Shown piece by piece: positions 33,796 to 41,750 of a DNA stretch of 47,529 nucleotides; position 1 is the stretch's first letter; the number at the start of each line of letters is the position of its first letter. The position numbers and the translations under genes were made by a program. The notes beneath the pieces were generated by a model that saw only the letters and a program-made list of their open reading frames with translations, searched no databases and had not been told where the DNA came from. The stretch lies in assembly GCA_910586645.1 (NCBI GenBank), contig CAJUIS010000009.1, positions 35,307 through 82,835 of the forward strand, in the 5' to 3' direction. Origin of the DNA: an uncultured Lachnospiraceae bacterium (GTDB lineage Bacteria > Bacillota > Clostridia > Lachnospirales > Lachnospiraceae).

Positions 33796-35638
33796 CTTGC
33801 GCCTCCTGTTTCATATGTTTCATCAGTTCTTCAATGGTCTGTGTGATGATGGCGGGATTTGTAACCTGTAAATCCGGCATGGCCGTTTGTCCGCCTGTTT
33901 TAAAATTTGTATCTTCCGGAACATTCCAGTCAGATGCTCCGGCTGATTCGCAGGCGATGTGTTTTTCCAGACTGTCGTGACAGTAGTAATTGCTGCCAAA
34001 AGAACCGGCCCAGTCTTTTGGATATGCGGAAAAAAATTTCTGTCCGCCTCTGTTTTGGTGTTCGTCTGAAAAATGAGGAATAAGCGTTTCAGCTTCATTT
34101 GAATCAAAGATCAGAGCCGTTTCAATGCCGTTTTGTTTTTTGAAACCAAGGATCCGGTAATTATAGTCAGGATTCCATGCAAACAGATCATATAAATTTG
34201 GAAGAAATGCCGTACCTGGGATCTTTTTTGGGAGGAAACCTTTTTTGTGTGGGGAAAGCCAGCGGACGGCGCATTTTTCTTCTTCTTTCGCAGGGACTGC
34301 GGCAAGCAGTCCGGCAGCAGGATGGACAAGCAGCTTGATAAAACAGGTATCAAACGTTTGGGTGCAGGCCAGGGTGAAAGAGATTTTTTTTGGAGAGAAT
34401 GTAACGGCAAGACGGCCTGCATTGTGAAAAAACTGCGCTCTTGCCACTTCAAATTTTCTCAGATCGAAGGAGCCGGGATGAAACGGGGATTTTGAGGGCG
34501 TATGGGCGTCCGCCTGGACGCCGCTTAAAGAAGCGCGTCTGTAATCTTCTGCCAGAAAGCTGGCCCAGCGGGGATGTACAGTGACGAATCCTTTCAGCAT
34601 ACCCTCTGTGGCTGTATGGAGCGAAGGAAAAAACCCTTTGTAGCCGTATTTGGCGTTGCTGATTAATTTTTGTACGGCAATAAAGTCGTCTCTTGAAACA
34701 ATGGGTTCGTGATGGCCGTTTTGACGGTATTGATTTCGGTCTTTCCGGTTTTTCTTTGCCTTGTGGTTCAGGTAATTCGGCGTAAAGGTTTTTCGGGCAA
34801 GGACATCTCCGCAGTGGCGTTCATTCTGCAGGATATTTAAGACGGAACCCGGCGACCAGACAGTGTTTCCGTTTTTGGTTTTTCGTCTGAGCTTCGTCAG
34901 TGTATCTGCGATTTTTTGACAGGAGTATCCGTACAGGTACATAAAAAAGATGAGCCGCACTGTCTTTGCTTCTTCTTCATTGATAATGAGATTTCCCTCG
35001 CCGTCGTGGTCGTATCCAAGAAGTGTGGGCGTTAAAAAGATTCCGATTCCAAACCGCATTTCAATCGAAGTATTCATAATTTCTGATTTGCTCCGGCTTT
35101 CTTCCTGTGCCATTGCGGCAAAAAAAGAAAGGCGCATTTCTCCGTCAGAAGAGAGGGTAGAGAGGTTTTCCGCCTCAAAAAATACACCGACGGGCGGGGA
35201 GAGTGCGGCAAGGCGTCTGGAATAGCTAAGGCAGTCAACGATGTTTCTTGCAAACCGGGCGACGCTTTTTACGAGGATCAGATCGATCTTTCCTTCCCGA
35301 CAGTCGTCTATCATTTGAAGGAATGCCGTACGGCGGGCGAGAGAGGTCCCACTGATGCCTTCGTCCGCGTAAATCTGTATGAGCGTCCATGCAGGATGCT
35401 GTTTTATAACTGACAGATAATGGTTTTTCTGCAGTTCGTAAGAAGAAGTCTGTCTGGGGTCATCTGTGGACACTCTGACATAAACGGCGATACGGAGCGG
35501 CCTGTCGTCTTCAAAGAAATTCTTTTGCGGGGCGGCGGGGATTTTGCTTATCAGTTCCTGACTGATTCCCTGGTACCGTTTTCGGATGTTTCGTTTCTGA
35601 TTTGCGGCGGGTGCGGATGTTTCGTTTTGTTTTGTCAT
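33773..35638 (-). CDS. Large serine recombinase with atypical C-terminal domain
   Basis: This 621-aa site-specific recombinase begins with a low-complexity leader (1-45). A resolvase domain follows (48-195), with YVRVSTDD giving the catalytic Ser57 and Arg55, and VKSVARFARN holding the conserved arginines. A Recombinase domain (about 205-330) ends in VSRDDFIAVQKLIS. The zinc-ribbon with paired CxxC cysteines normal in large serine integrases is missing: GMLKGFVTVHPRW stands at its position. From residue 396 the chain carries an unnamed domain also present in the next gene. AAGGAG precedes the start. It heads a four-gene overlapping operon, divergent from an XRE regulator. It may be an integrase, an excisionase-dependent invertase or a domesticated enzyme. 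Confidence 0.85.
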   Translation of the reverse strand: MTKQNETSAPAANQKRNIRKRYQGISQELISKIPAAPQKNFFEDDRPLRIAVYVRVSTDDPRQTSSYELQKNHYLSVIKQHPAWTLIQIYADEGISGTSLARRTAFLQMIDDCREGKIDLILVKSVARFARNIVDCLSYSRRLAALSPPVGVFFEAENLSTLSSDGEMRLSFFAAMAQEESRSKSEIMNTSIEMRFGIGIFLTPTLLGYDHDGEGNLIINEEEAKTVRLIFFMYLYGYSCQKIADTLTKLRRKTKNGNTVWSPGSVLNILQNERHCGDVLARKTFTPNYLNHKAKKNRKDRNQYRQNGHHEPIVSRDDFIAVQKLISNAKYGYKGFFPSLHTATEGMLKGFVTVHPRWASFLAEDYRRASLSGVQADAHTPSKSPFHPGSFDLRKFEVARAQFFHNAGRLAVTFSPKKISFTLACTQTFDTCFIKLLVHPAAGLLAAVPAKEEEKCAVRWLSPHKKGFLPKKIPGTAFLPNLYDLFAWNPDYNYRILGFKKQNGIETALIFDSNEAETLIPHFSDEHQNRGGQKFFSAYPKDWAGSFGSNYYCHDSLEKHIACESAGASDWNVPEDTNFKTGGQTAMPDLQVTNPAIITQTIEELMKHMKQEAQDEHKSIR

Positions 35639-35774
35639 TTCGGAGTTCTCCTTCTGTACTTTTTGCGTTGTTGTTATTTTATCGGAAAAACAGCAGAAAA
35701 AGAATGGACTGTACGCTTATCTGTAAGCAGGCAGCAGAAAAATAAATGAAAATTTTAAGAGAAAGAAGGAAAGT

Positions 35775-36125
35775 ATGGAAATTAATTACAAAATGGTGGG
35801 AAGAAGAATCCGGGAGGTTCGGAAACGGAAAAAATTATCACAGGAAAAACTGGCGGAACTGGCGGGGATTTCGACACAGTACATGAGTCAGATTGAAACG
35901 GCGGCAAGAAAACTCAGCCTGCGGTCTTTGGCAAGCATTACGGAAGTTTTAAAAGTCAGTTCCGATGTTATTTTATATGGGAACGAGAGGTATTCTTCCG
36001 CTGAAAGACGCGGCGGGGAGGACGAAATCTTCATGGATTGTACGGAATATGAAAAACAGGTGTTAAAGGGCGTGATGGCGGGGACAAAACAGGCGCTTTT
36101 TTTGAGCCGGGAAATTTTTGAATAA
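35775..36125 (+). CDS. XRE-family helix-turn-helix regulator
   Basis: The 116-aa protein has a Cro/CI-type helix-turn-helix at about 8-62 (RIREVRKRKKLSQEKLAELAGISTQYMSQIE contains the recognition helix) and a short C-terminal extension with no known domain. AAGGAAAG precedes the ATG. It is transcribed away from the recombinase operon across a 136-bp gap, a usual place for a regulator that represses a divergent mobile-element operon and itself. It could instead be a sporulation-linked regulator, because spoIIR follows. Confidence 0.85.
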   Translation: MEINYKMVGRRIREVRKRKKLSQEKLAELAGISTQYMSQIETAARKLSLRSLASITEVLKVSSDVILYGNERYSSAERRGGEDEIFMDCTEYEKQVLKGVMAGTKQALFLSREIFE

Positions 36126-36140
36126 AAGTAAAGAAATCAT

Positions 36141-36169
36141 GTTTAAAAATCCAGATTCTGGAAATTCTA
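36141..36169 (+). promoter_or_regulatory. Sigma-F-like promoter for spoIIR
   Basis: GTTTA (36141-36145) and GGAAATTCTA (36160-36169) are spaced by 14 bp. They fit the Bacillus forespore sigma-F consensus GYWTA and GGNRANAMTW with one mismatch in the second box. The spoIIR start lies 33 bp downstream. This agrees with the known sigma-F control of spoIIR. Confidence 0.6.
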
Positions 36170-36202
36170 TGAAAAAGAAAAGTACGGAAAGGGGAATTTA
36201 AT

Positions 36203-36823
36203 ATGAAAAAAATATACCGGATTTTAGCGGCGTGCGCAGTTTTTGGAGCAGTTTTGACAGGAGCCTATCAGTACCGCTGCCACAGGATTCAGGCGGATAT
36301 TGCAAAACAGATTTTAAGGTTTCATGTGATTGCAAACAGTGATGAAAAAAAAGATCAGGATTTAAAATTAAAAGTGAGGGACGAGATTGGCGCGTATCTT
36401 GGAAAAGAACTTTCAGGAGTGGAAGGAAGGGAGGCGTGCGAGCAGGCGGTAAACGCCAGGCTTGAGGAGATTGAAGAGCGGGCGGAAACGGTGATTGCTG
36501 AAGAAGGGTATGATTATCCGGTGAAAGTCTCGGTGAATGATACGGATTTTCCTAAAAAGACCTATGGGAGCTACACATTTCCAAAAGGGCGGTACCGCGC
36601 TTTAAAAGTGGTGATTGGAAACGGAACGGGTAAAAATTGGTGGTGTGTGATGTATCCAAACCTCTGTTTTTCAAACAGCGTTTATGAAGTGATTGACGAA
36701 AAGGCAAAAGAGGAGCTTCGGGAGACGCTTACGGAAGAAGATTATGAGGAGATTATGGCGGAAGGAAAAATCCGTGTGAAGTTTAAATATCTGGATAAGC
36801 TTTTGGCATTGTTTTCTTTCTAA
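36203..36823 (+). CDS. spoIIR: Stage II sporulation protein R
   Basis: SpoIIR is a signal made in the forespore and secreted into the intermembrane space, where it triggers SpoIIGA to process pro-sigma-E in the mother cell. The 206-aa protein has an export helix (about 5-22), then the family hallmarks LRFHVIANSDEKKDQDLKLKVRD, TYGSYTFPKGRYRALKVVIG and WWCVMYPNLCF. The start follows GGAAAGGGGAA. A sigma-F-like promoter lies just upstream, supporting the assignment. Confidence 0.95.
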   Translation: MKKIYRILAACAVFGAVLTGAYQYRCHRIQADIAKQILRFHVIANSDEKKDQDLKLKVRDEIGAYLGKELSGVEGREACEQAVNARLEEIEERAETVIAEEGYDYPVKVSVNDTDFPKKTYGSYTFPKGRYRALKVVIGNGTGKNWWCVMYPNLCFSNSVYEVIDEKAKEELRETLTEEDYEEIMAEGKIRVKFKYLDKLLALFSF

Positions 36824-36919
36824 TCGCAGTTTTTTGTGCTTTTTTCCAGCATCTGTTGTTGTTTATGCAAAGACATAGTATTGATAACTATATAGATTGG
36901 TGATAATAACTTTAACATA

Positions 36920-36948
36920 TTGACTTCGTTACCAACAGATGGTATGAT
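36920..36948 (+). promoter_or_regulatory. Sigma-A promoter with internal short palindrome
   Basis: TTGACT (36920-36925) and TATGAT (36943-36948) are 17 bp apart. TACCA-ACAGA-TGGTA (36930-36944) lies between the boxes and could be a repressor site. It serves the flavoprotein gene at 36988. Confidence 0.7.
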
Positions 36949-36987
36949 ATGGAAAATAAGCAGACTGCGGAAAAGAGGATATGAGAT

Positions 36988-38040
36988 ATGATGCGGGAAT
37001 TAAAGATTGGAAACAAGACAGTAAAAATCCCTGTAATTCAGGGAGGAATGGGAGTGGGAGTCAGCCGCTCGAAGCTTGCGGGAGCGGTTGCGGCGGAAGG
37101 CGGAATCGGGGTGATTTCGACGGCGCAGATTGGATATGACGAAGAAGGATTCGAAGAAGATCAGAAATCATGCAATTTAAGAGCGATTGAAAAGCATATC
37201 AAACTTGCAAAAAAGCAGGCAAAGGGAGGGCTTGTCGGCGTAAATGTCATGGTTGCGTTAAAAGATTATAAAGAACATGTGAAGGCTGCGGTAAAAGCGG
37301 GAGCGGACGTTGTGATTTCGGGAGCCGGCCTTCCGGCGGCGCTGCCGGAACTTGTGGAAGGGTCTGATACAAAGATTGCTCCGATTGTTTCGACGGAAAA
37401 GGCAGCCCGCGTCATCCTTAAAATGTGGGAACGCAAATATAAGAGGACAGCGGATTTTATTGTGATAGAAGGGCCGGATGCAGGCGGACATCTGGGGTTT
37501 TCGAAGGAAGAGCTTTCACACAGAAAAACTTTAGATTATGATTTGGAGATAAAAAAGATAATCCGGACAGTCAGGGAATACGCGGAAAAGTTTGGACGGG
37601 AAATTCCGGTGTTTGCTGCAGGCGGCATTTTTTCGAAGGAAGACGTTACACATATGTTGGAACTTGGGGCTGACGGCGTACAGGTTGCGTCGAAATTTGT
37701 GGCGACGAAAGAGTGCGATGCGGATGACGCTTATAAAAAAGCTTACATTGACGCAGGGGAATCGGATGTGACGATTATTGAAAGCCCGGTTGGAATGCCG
37801 GGAAGGGCTTTAAAAAATGCATTTTTGGAACAGGTGAAGCAGAAGAAGATGAAGATTGGAAAGTGCTACGGATGCCTGGAGAAGTGCAATCCGGCAAATA
37901 TCCCGTACTGCATTACAGACGCGCTGATTAAGGCAGTAAAGGGCGACGTGAAAAACGGACTGGTATTTTGCGGGGCGGATGTGGGAAAGATCACAGAATT
38001 GTCTACGGTGCATAAAGTAATGCAGGAATTGATGGCATAA
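36988..38040 (+). CDS. Nitronate monooxygenase / FabK-like flavoprotein
   Basis: The 350-aa FMN protein belongs to the NMO/FabK barrel family, with PVIQGGMGVGVS at the N-terminus, VISGAGLPAALPEL, IEGPDAGGHLGF and IPVFAAGGIFSKEDV, the phosphate-binding loop. Members oxidise nitronates or act as enoyl-ACP reductase. The four C-terminal cysteines around CYGCLEKC and PYCITDAL are common in the clostridial branch annotated as nitronate monooxygenase. No fatty-acid gene is adjacent, so the FabK role is less likely. The ATG at 36988 is 9 bases after AGAGG; a second ATG follows at once at 36991. Confidence 0.85.
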   Translation: MMRELKIGNKTVKIPVIQGGMGVGVSRSKLAGAVAAEGGIGVISTAQIGYDEEGFEEDQKSCNLRAIEKHIKLAKKQAKGGLVGVNVMVALKDYKEHVKAAVKAGADVVISGAGLPAALPELVEGSDTKIAPIVSTEKAARVILKMWERKYKRTADFIVIEGPDAGGHLGFSKEELSHRKTLDYDLEIKKIIRTVREYAEKFGREIPVFAAGGIFSKEDVTHMLELGADGVQVASKFVATKECDADDAYKKAYIDAGESDVTIIESPVGMPGRALKNAFLEQVKQKKMKIGKCYGCLEKCNPANIPYCITDALIKAVKGDVKNGLVFCGADVGKITELSTVHKVMQELMA

Positions 38041-38066
38041 TTTTTGATTTGGGGTATATGGGCAGG

Positions 38067-38095
38067 TTGACGGCTGACAGAAACGGTTGTAGAAT
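38067..38095 (+). promoter_or_regulatory. Sigma-A promoter for the hemerythrin gene
   Basis: TTGACG (38067-38072) and TAGAAT (38090-38095) have a 17-bp spacer. They lie 38 bp upstream of the start codon. Confidence 0.65.
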
Positions 38096-38133
38096 AGGAT
38101 TGTTAATTTTAGCAAAAGATGGAGGATATTGTT

Positions 38134-38541
38134 ATGTATGAAATGCAGCCGGAATATTATACAGGAATAGAAAAAATCGATCAGGAGCATGAAAAGCTGT
38201 TTCAACTGGCCCAGGAAACGTATGAACTGTTAAATGACGAGTTTTTATGTGATAAGATGGAAAATCTTATACGATTGATTTCAGAACTGATTGATTATAC
38301 AAAGACACATTTTGCCCATGAAGAGGATTACCTGGAGAGCATTCACTATGATAAAAAAGAAGGGCATATCGCGCAGCACCGTAAGTTTGAAGACAGTCTG
38401 ATGGGATTTGATCTGGATTCCGTGGAAGACGATTACGAAGGGCAGAATGAGACGGTTCAAAACCTTCTGGATTTTCTTGTGAACTGGCTGATCAATCATA
38501 TTTTAAAAGTGGATATGCTGTATGTAAAGTATGCAGGGTAA
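38134..38541 (+). CDS. Bacteriohemerythrin
   Basis: This 135-aa protein carries the full set of di-iron ligands: IDQEHEKLF, THFAHEEDYLE, GHIAQHRKF and NHILKVD give five histidines, a glutamate and an aspartate. It binds O2 reversibly or senses it, and in anaerobes helps detoxify or transport oxygen. Start 38134 was chosen since GGAGG (38121-38125) sits 8 bases before it; the ATG at 38119 overlaps that site. It is a single gene with its own promoter. Confidence 0.93.
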   Translation: MYEMQPEYYTGIEKIDQEHEKLFQLAQETYELLNDEFLCDKMENLIRLISELIDYTKTHFAHEEDYLESIHYDKKEGHIAQHRKFEDSLMGFDLDSVEDDYEGQNETVQNLLDFLVNWLINHILKVDMLYVKYAG

Positions 38542-38624
38542 AGAGAGCGGAAGCTGTACATACTAGTATAACGCAATTGAAATAACCTTACGTTTCAAAG
38601 TAAAAGAACAGTCAGGAGAATATT

Positions 38625-39167
38625 ATGCGGGTAGGAACGGGATACGACGTACACAGGCTGATAAATGGGCGCAGACTTATTTTGGGAGGCGTGGAGATTC
38701 CACATACGTCTGGCCTGCTTGGGCATTCTGATGCGGATGTTCTGACACATGCGGTTATGGACGCGCTGCTTGGCGCAGCGGCATTGGGTGACATCGGGAT
38801 GCATTTTCCGGATACGGACGAGCAGTACAGAGGAATCTCGAGCATGAAGCTTCTTGCGCGTGTCAGGGAGCTTTTGGAACAGGCGGGGTATTTGATAGAG
38901 AATATTGACGCTACGGTGATCGCGCAGAGACCGAAATTGCGGCCTTATATAGAGGCAATGGAGAACCGTATTGCGGAAGCGCTGCAGATTGAAAAAACTC
39001 AGGTCAATGTAAAGGCCACGACAGAGGAGCGTCTGGGATTTACCGGAAGAGAGGAGGGGATCTGCGCGCAGGCAGTATGTTCCATAAGCAGATTTTACGA
39101 AAACAGCGTACTGGTGTCAGACAGTGAAGAGAGAAACTGCAAAAGCTGTCCCGGATGCCGGAAATAA
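38625..39167 (+). CDS. ispF: 2-C-methyl-D-erythritol 2,4-cyclodiphosphate synthase
   Basis: IspF closes the ring of CDP-methylerythritol phosphate in the MEP route to isoprenoids. Metal ligands are seen at Asp8, His10 (GYDVHRL) and His42, with GHSDADVLTH, and VNVKATTEERLGFTG marks the C-terminal part. Normal enzymes are about 157-160 aa. This one is 180 aa, with an added tail ending in RNCKSCPGCRK, containing three closely spaced cysteines. The tail could bind a metal or be a chance read-through. No ispD or gltX is adjacent in the window. It begins a core-gene block that continues with cysE and cysS. Confidence 0.94.
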   Translation: MRVGTGYDVHRLINGRRLILGGVEIPHTSGLLGHSDADVLTHAVMDALLGAAALGDIGMHFPDTDEQYRGISSMKLLARVRELLEQAGYLIENIDATVIAQRPKLRPYIEAMENRIAEALQIEKTQVNVKATTEERLGFTGREEGICAQAVCSISRFYENSVLVSDSEERNCKSCPGCRK

Positions 39168-39231
39168 AGAAAATGTCCGGATATTGAAAAATGGGCAAAA
39201 TCGTTTTTAACATATAAAATGCTTAAAAGTA

Positions 39232-39260
39232 TTGACAAAATCAGTTTCAGTGCATAAACT
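39232..39260 (+). promoter_or_regulatory. Promoter of the cysE T-box transcript
   Basis: TTGACA (39232-39237) and TAAACT (39255-39260) are separated by 17 bp. Transcription would begin near 39267. Confidence 0.6.
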
Positions 39261-39261
39261 T

Positions 39262-39328
39262 AACATTATATTTGCCGAATGGCATAGAGGGATGGCCGAA
39301 GGGCGAACATTATATTTGCCGAATGGCA
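39262..39328 (+). repeat. Pair of 23-bp direct repeats 44 bp apart at the promoter edge
   Basis: AACATTATATTTGCCGAATG followed by GCA occurs at 39262-39284 and 39306-39328. The copies lie directly after the promoter and before the T-box leader. Each contains TTGCCGAATGGCA, an imperfect inverted repeat, so they could bind a regulator or be remnants of a small duplication. Confidence 0.7.
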
Positions 39329-39339
39329 GAAAAGGATTA

Positions 39340-39590
39340 TTTGAAGAATAGAAAAGAAAAAGGCACAGAACGGAAGAAGTAAAAGATCCTCTGTCGGAAA
39401 GAGAGAAGCTGCCGCTGGCTGGAAGCAGTTTTGCGATAAGGTTTTTGAAATGCGTCCGGGAGCTGATCCGGTGAAGCCAGTAGCCGGGTACGGGGAATGC
39501 ACGTTATGCATTTTGAGTGAAAGCAAAAGCTTTTATAAGAGTGGAACCGCGGATAACTTCGTCTCTTGATTTGAGACGGAGTTTTTTATT
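39340..39590 (+). ncRNA. T-box riboswitch, cysteine specific, upstream of cysE-cysS
   Basis: The leader has a T-box motif GTGGAACCGCG (about 39541-39551) that pairs with uncharged tRNA. It is followed by a 9-bp terminator stem (CTTCGTCTC with GAGACGGAG, one G-T pair) and TTTTTT at 39582-39587. The specifier TGC, a cysteine codon, is seen at 39451-39453 in GAAATGCGTCC, the expected setting. Low charged tRNA-Cys lets transcription pass into cysE and cysS. The 5' boundary is approximate; Stem I seems to begin near 39340. Confidence 0.85.
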
Positions 39591-39667
39591 GCTGTAAAGT
39601 ATGGCGGCAGCGGGGAGACGCCTTTGTGCGCCGTATGGAGGAATAAGATTGGGAAAGAGGGGAAAAT

Positions 39668-40357
39668 TTGGGACTTATCAAATTTATCAGGGAAGAAATT
39701 CAGGTTATACAAGAGAGAGATCCAGCGATTAAATCCCCGGTGGAAGTTATTTTGTATCCGACGTTCAGAGTTATGTTAAGCTACAGAAGAGCGCATAAAT
39801 TGTACCAGAAAGGACATTTTTTCCGGGCCAGGCACATATCCCAGAGGGCGGCGAGAAAGACGGGGATTGAAATACATCCGGGAGCGGAAATCGGCAAAGG
39901 ACTGTTTATCGATCATGGCAGCGGCGTGATCATTGGAGAAACGACAATTATCGGGGACAATGTTACGCTGTATCAGGGCGTGACGCTTGGGGGAACCGGA
40001 AAAGAAAGCGGAAAACGCCATCCAACTTTGTGCGATAATGTTATGGTAAGCGCAGGCGCGAAGATTCTGGGTTCATTTACCATTGGAGAAAATTCGAAAA
40101 TCGGAGCGGGCAGCGTTGTGCTTGAAGAAGTGCCGCCAAACTGTACGGTAGTCGGCGTACCGGGCAGAATTGTGAAAAGAGATAATCAGAAAGTGCCGAG
40201 GATTGACATGGATCAGGTTAATCTGCCGGATCCGGTAAAAGAGGACATTGTTGCGTTACAGAATGAAAATTCTGCACTGTGCAACAGAATTATAGATTTG
40301 GAAGCGCAGATAAAAGAATTACAGAGGAAAGGAAACGAAAAGGATGAAAATTTATAA
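39668..40357 (+). CDS. cysE: Serine O-acetyltransferase
   Basis: CysE acetylates serine with acetyl-CoA to O-acetylserine, the first step of cysteine synthesis. The 229-aa protein has the N-terminal helical region and the hexapeptide-repeat beta-helix, with IEIHPGAEIGKGLFIDHGSG, VIIGETTIIGDNVTLYQGVTLGG and GVPGRIVKRDN. The start is TTG at 39668, 5 bases after AAAGAGGGG; the leader is the T-box RNA. The C-terminal part adds a coiled-coil helix (IVALQNENSALCNRIIDLEAQ). It overlaps cysS by 14 bp, so synthesis and charging of cysteine are regulated together. Confidence 0.95.
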   Translation: MGLIKFIREEIQVIQERDPAIKSPVEVILYPTFRVMLSYRRAHKLYQKGHFFRARHISQRAARKTGIEIHPGAEIGKGLFIDHGSGVIIGETTIIGDNVTLYQGVTLGGTGKESGKRHPTLCDNVMVSAGAKILGSFTIGENSKIGAGSVVLEEVPPNCTVVGVPGRIVKRDNQKVPRIDMDQVNLPDPVKEDIVALQNENSALCNRIIDLEAQIKELQRKGNEKDENL

Positions 40358-41750
40358 TACTCTGACAAGAAAAAAAGAAGAATTTATTCCGTTGGAAGAA
40401 GGAAAAGTGAAGATGTATGTCTGCGGCCCCACTGTATATAATTATATTCATATTGGCAATGCAAGGCCCATGATTGTGTTTGATACGGTGAGGCGATACA
40501 TGGAATACAAAGGATATGAGGTGAATTTTGTATCTAATTTTACCGACGTAGACGACAAGATTATTGCCAAGGCGGCGGAAGAGGGCAGCACGGCGGAAGA
40601 AGTGGCGCAGCGTTTTATAAAAGAATGCAAAAAAGATATGTCCGGAATGAATGTGCTGCCTGCGACGACGCATCCGCTTGCCACACAGGAGATTGGCGGT
40701 ATGATTGAAATGATTTCCAAATTGATAGAAAAGGGCTATGCCTATCGGTCAGAGGACGGAACCGTTTATTACAGAACAAGAAAGTTTAAAGATTACGGCA
40801 AGCTCTCACATAAAAACATTGATGATTTGCAGGCGGGGCACCGTGATATAAAAGTTACCGGGGAGCTGAAAGAAGACGCGCTTGATTTTGTGCTCTGGAA
40901 GCCCAAAAAAGAGGGAGAGCCTTATTGGGAGTCTCCATGGTGCGGCGGACGTCCTGGATGGCACATTGAATGTTCTGTGATGTCAAGGAAATATCTTGGA
41001 GATGAGATTGACATTCATGCAGGCGGGGAAGATTTGATTTTTCCACATCACGAAAATGAAATTGCACAGAGCGAAGCCGCAAACGGCGTCGAATTTTCCA
41101 GGTACTGGATGCATAACGCATTTTTAAATATCGACAATAGGAAGATGTCAAAGTCGCTGGGAAATTTCTTTACGGTCAGGGAGGTTGCCGGAAAATATGA
41201 TTTGCAGATCCTCCGGTTTTTTATGCTGAGCGCACATTACAGAAGCCCGTTAAACTTCAGCGCCGATTTAATGGAAGCGGCGAAAAGCGGTCTGGAGAGG
41301 ATTATTACTGCAGCGGAAAATATCAGGCATCTGCAAAAGAGCGCTCCGGATTTAGAACTTACGGAACGGGAAGACGCACTGTTAAAAGAGGCGGAAATTT
41401 ATACGGAAAAATTTGAAGCGGCCATGGAGGACGATTTTAATACGGCGGACGCTGTTTCCGCTGTATTTGAGCTTGTAAAATTCAGCAATACCAATACGTC
41501 TGCGGATCATTCGAAAGGGTATCTTGAAAAGCTGTACAGACAGTTACTGACATTGTGTAATACGCTTGGAATTATCATAGAAAAAGAAGAAGAAATGTTA
41601 GAAGACGAGATCGAAGAGCTGATTGCAAAACGGCAGGCGGCGAGAAAAGAAAAGGATTTTGCAAAAGCGGATGAAATCCGCAGTCTTCTTTTGGAAAAAG
41701 GAATCCAGTTGAAAGATACCAGAGAAGGTGTACAATGGAAAAGGGTATAA
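40344..41750 (+). CDS. cysS: Cysteine--tRNA ligase
   Basis: CysRS attaches cysteine to tRNA-Cys. The 468-aa class I enzyme shows MYVCGPTVYNYIHIGNARP (the first zinc cysteine and the HIGH variant), GWHIECSVMS (second Cys), HHENEIAQSEA, and KMSKS in NRKMSKSLGNFF. The C-terminal DALR-type domain follows. The ATG at 40344 lies inside the end of cysE, and AGGAAACGAAAAGG precedes it. The mini-RNase III gene starts before its stop, so a tight operon continues. Confidence 0.97.
   Translation: MKIYNTLTRKKEEFIPLEEGKVKMYVCGPTVYNYIHIGNARPMIVFDTVRRYMEYKGYEVNFVSNFTDVDDKIIAKAAEEGSTAEEVAQRFIKECKKDMSGMNVLPATTHPLATQEIGGMIEMISKLIEKGYAYRSEDGTVYYRTRKFKDYGKLSHKNIDDLQAGHRDIKVTGELKEDALDFVLWKPKKEGEPYWESPWCGGRPGWHIECSVMSRKYLGDEIDIHAGGEDLIFPHHENEIAQSEAANGVEFSRYWMHNAFLNIDNRKMSKSLGNFFTVREVAGKYDLQILRFFMLSAHYRSPLNFSADLMEAAKSGLERIITAAENIRHLQKSAPDLELTEREDALLKEAEIYTEKFEAAMEDDFNTADAVSAVFELVKFSNTNTSADHSKGYLEKLYRQLLTLCNTLGIIIEKEEEMLEDEIEELIAKRQAARKEKDFAKADEIRSLLLEKGIQLKDTREGVQWKRV

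Noticed and set aside
31403..35774. att-type direct repeats flanking the recombinase operon
   Set aside because: I compared the two flanks by eye and saw no convincing shared core sequence. A strain comparison is needed to define ends.
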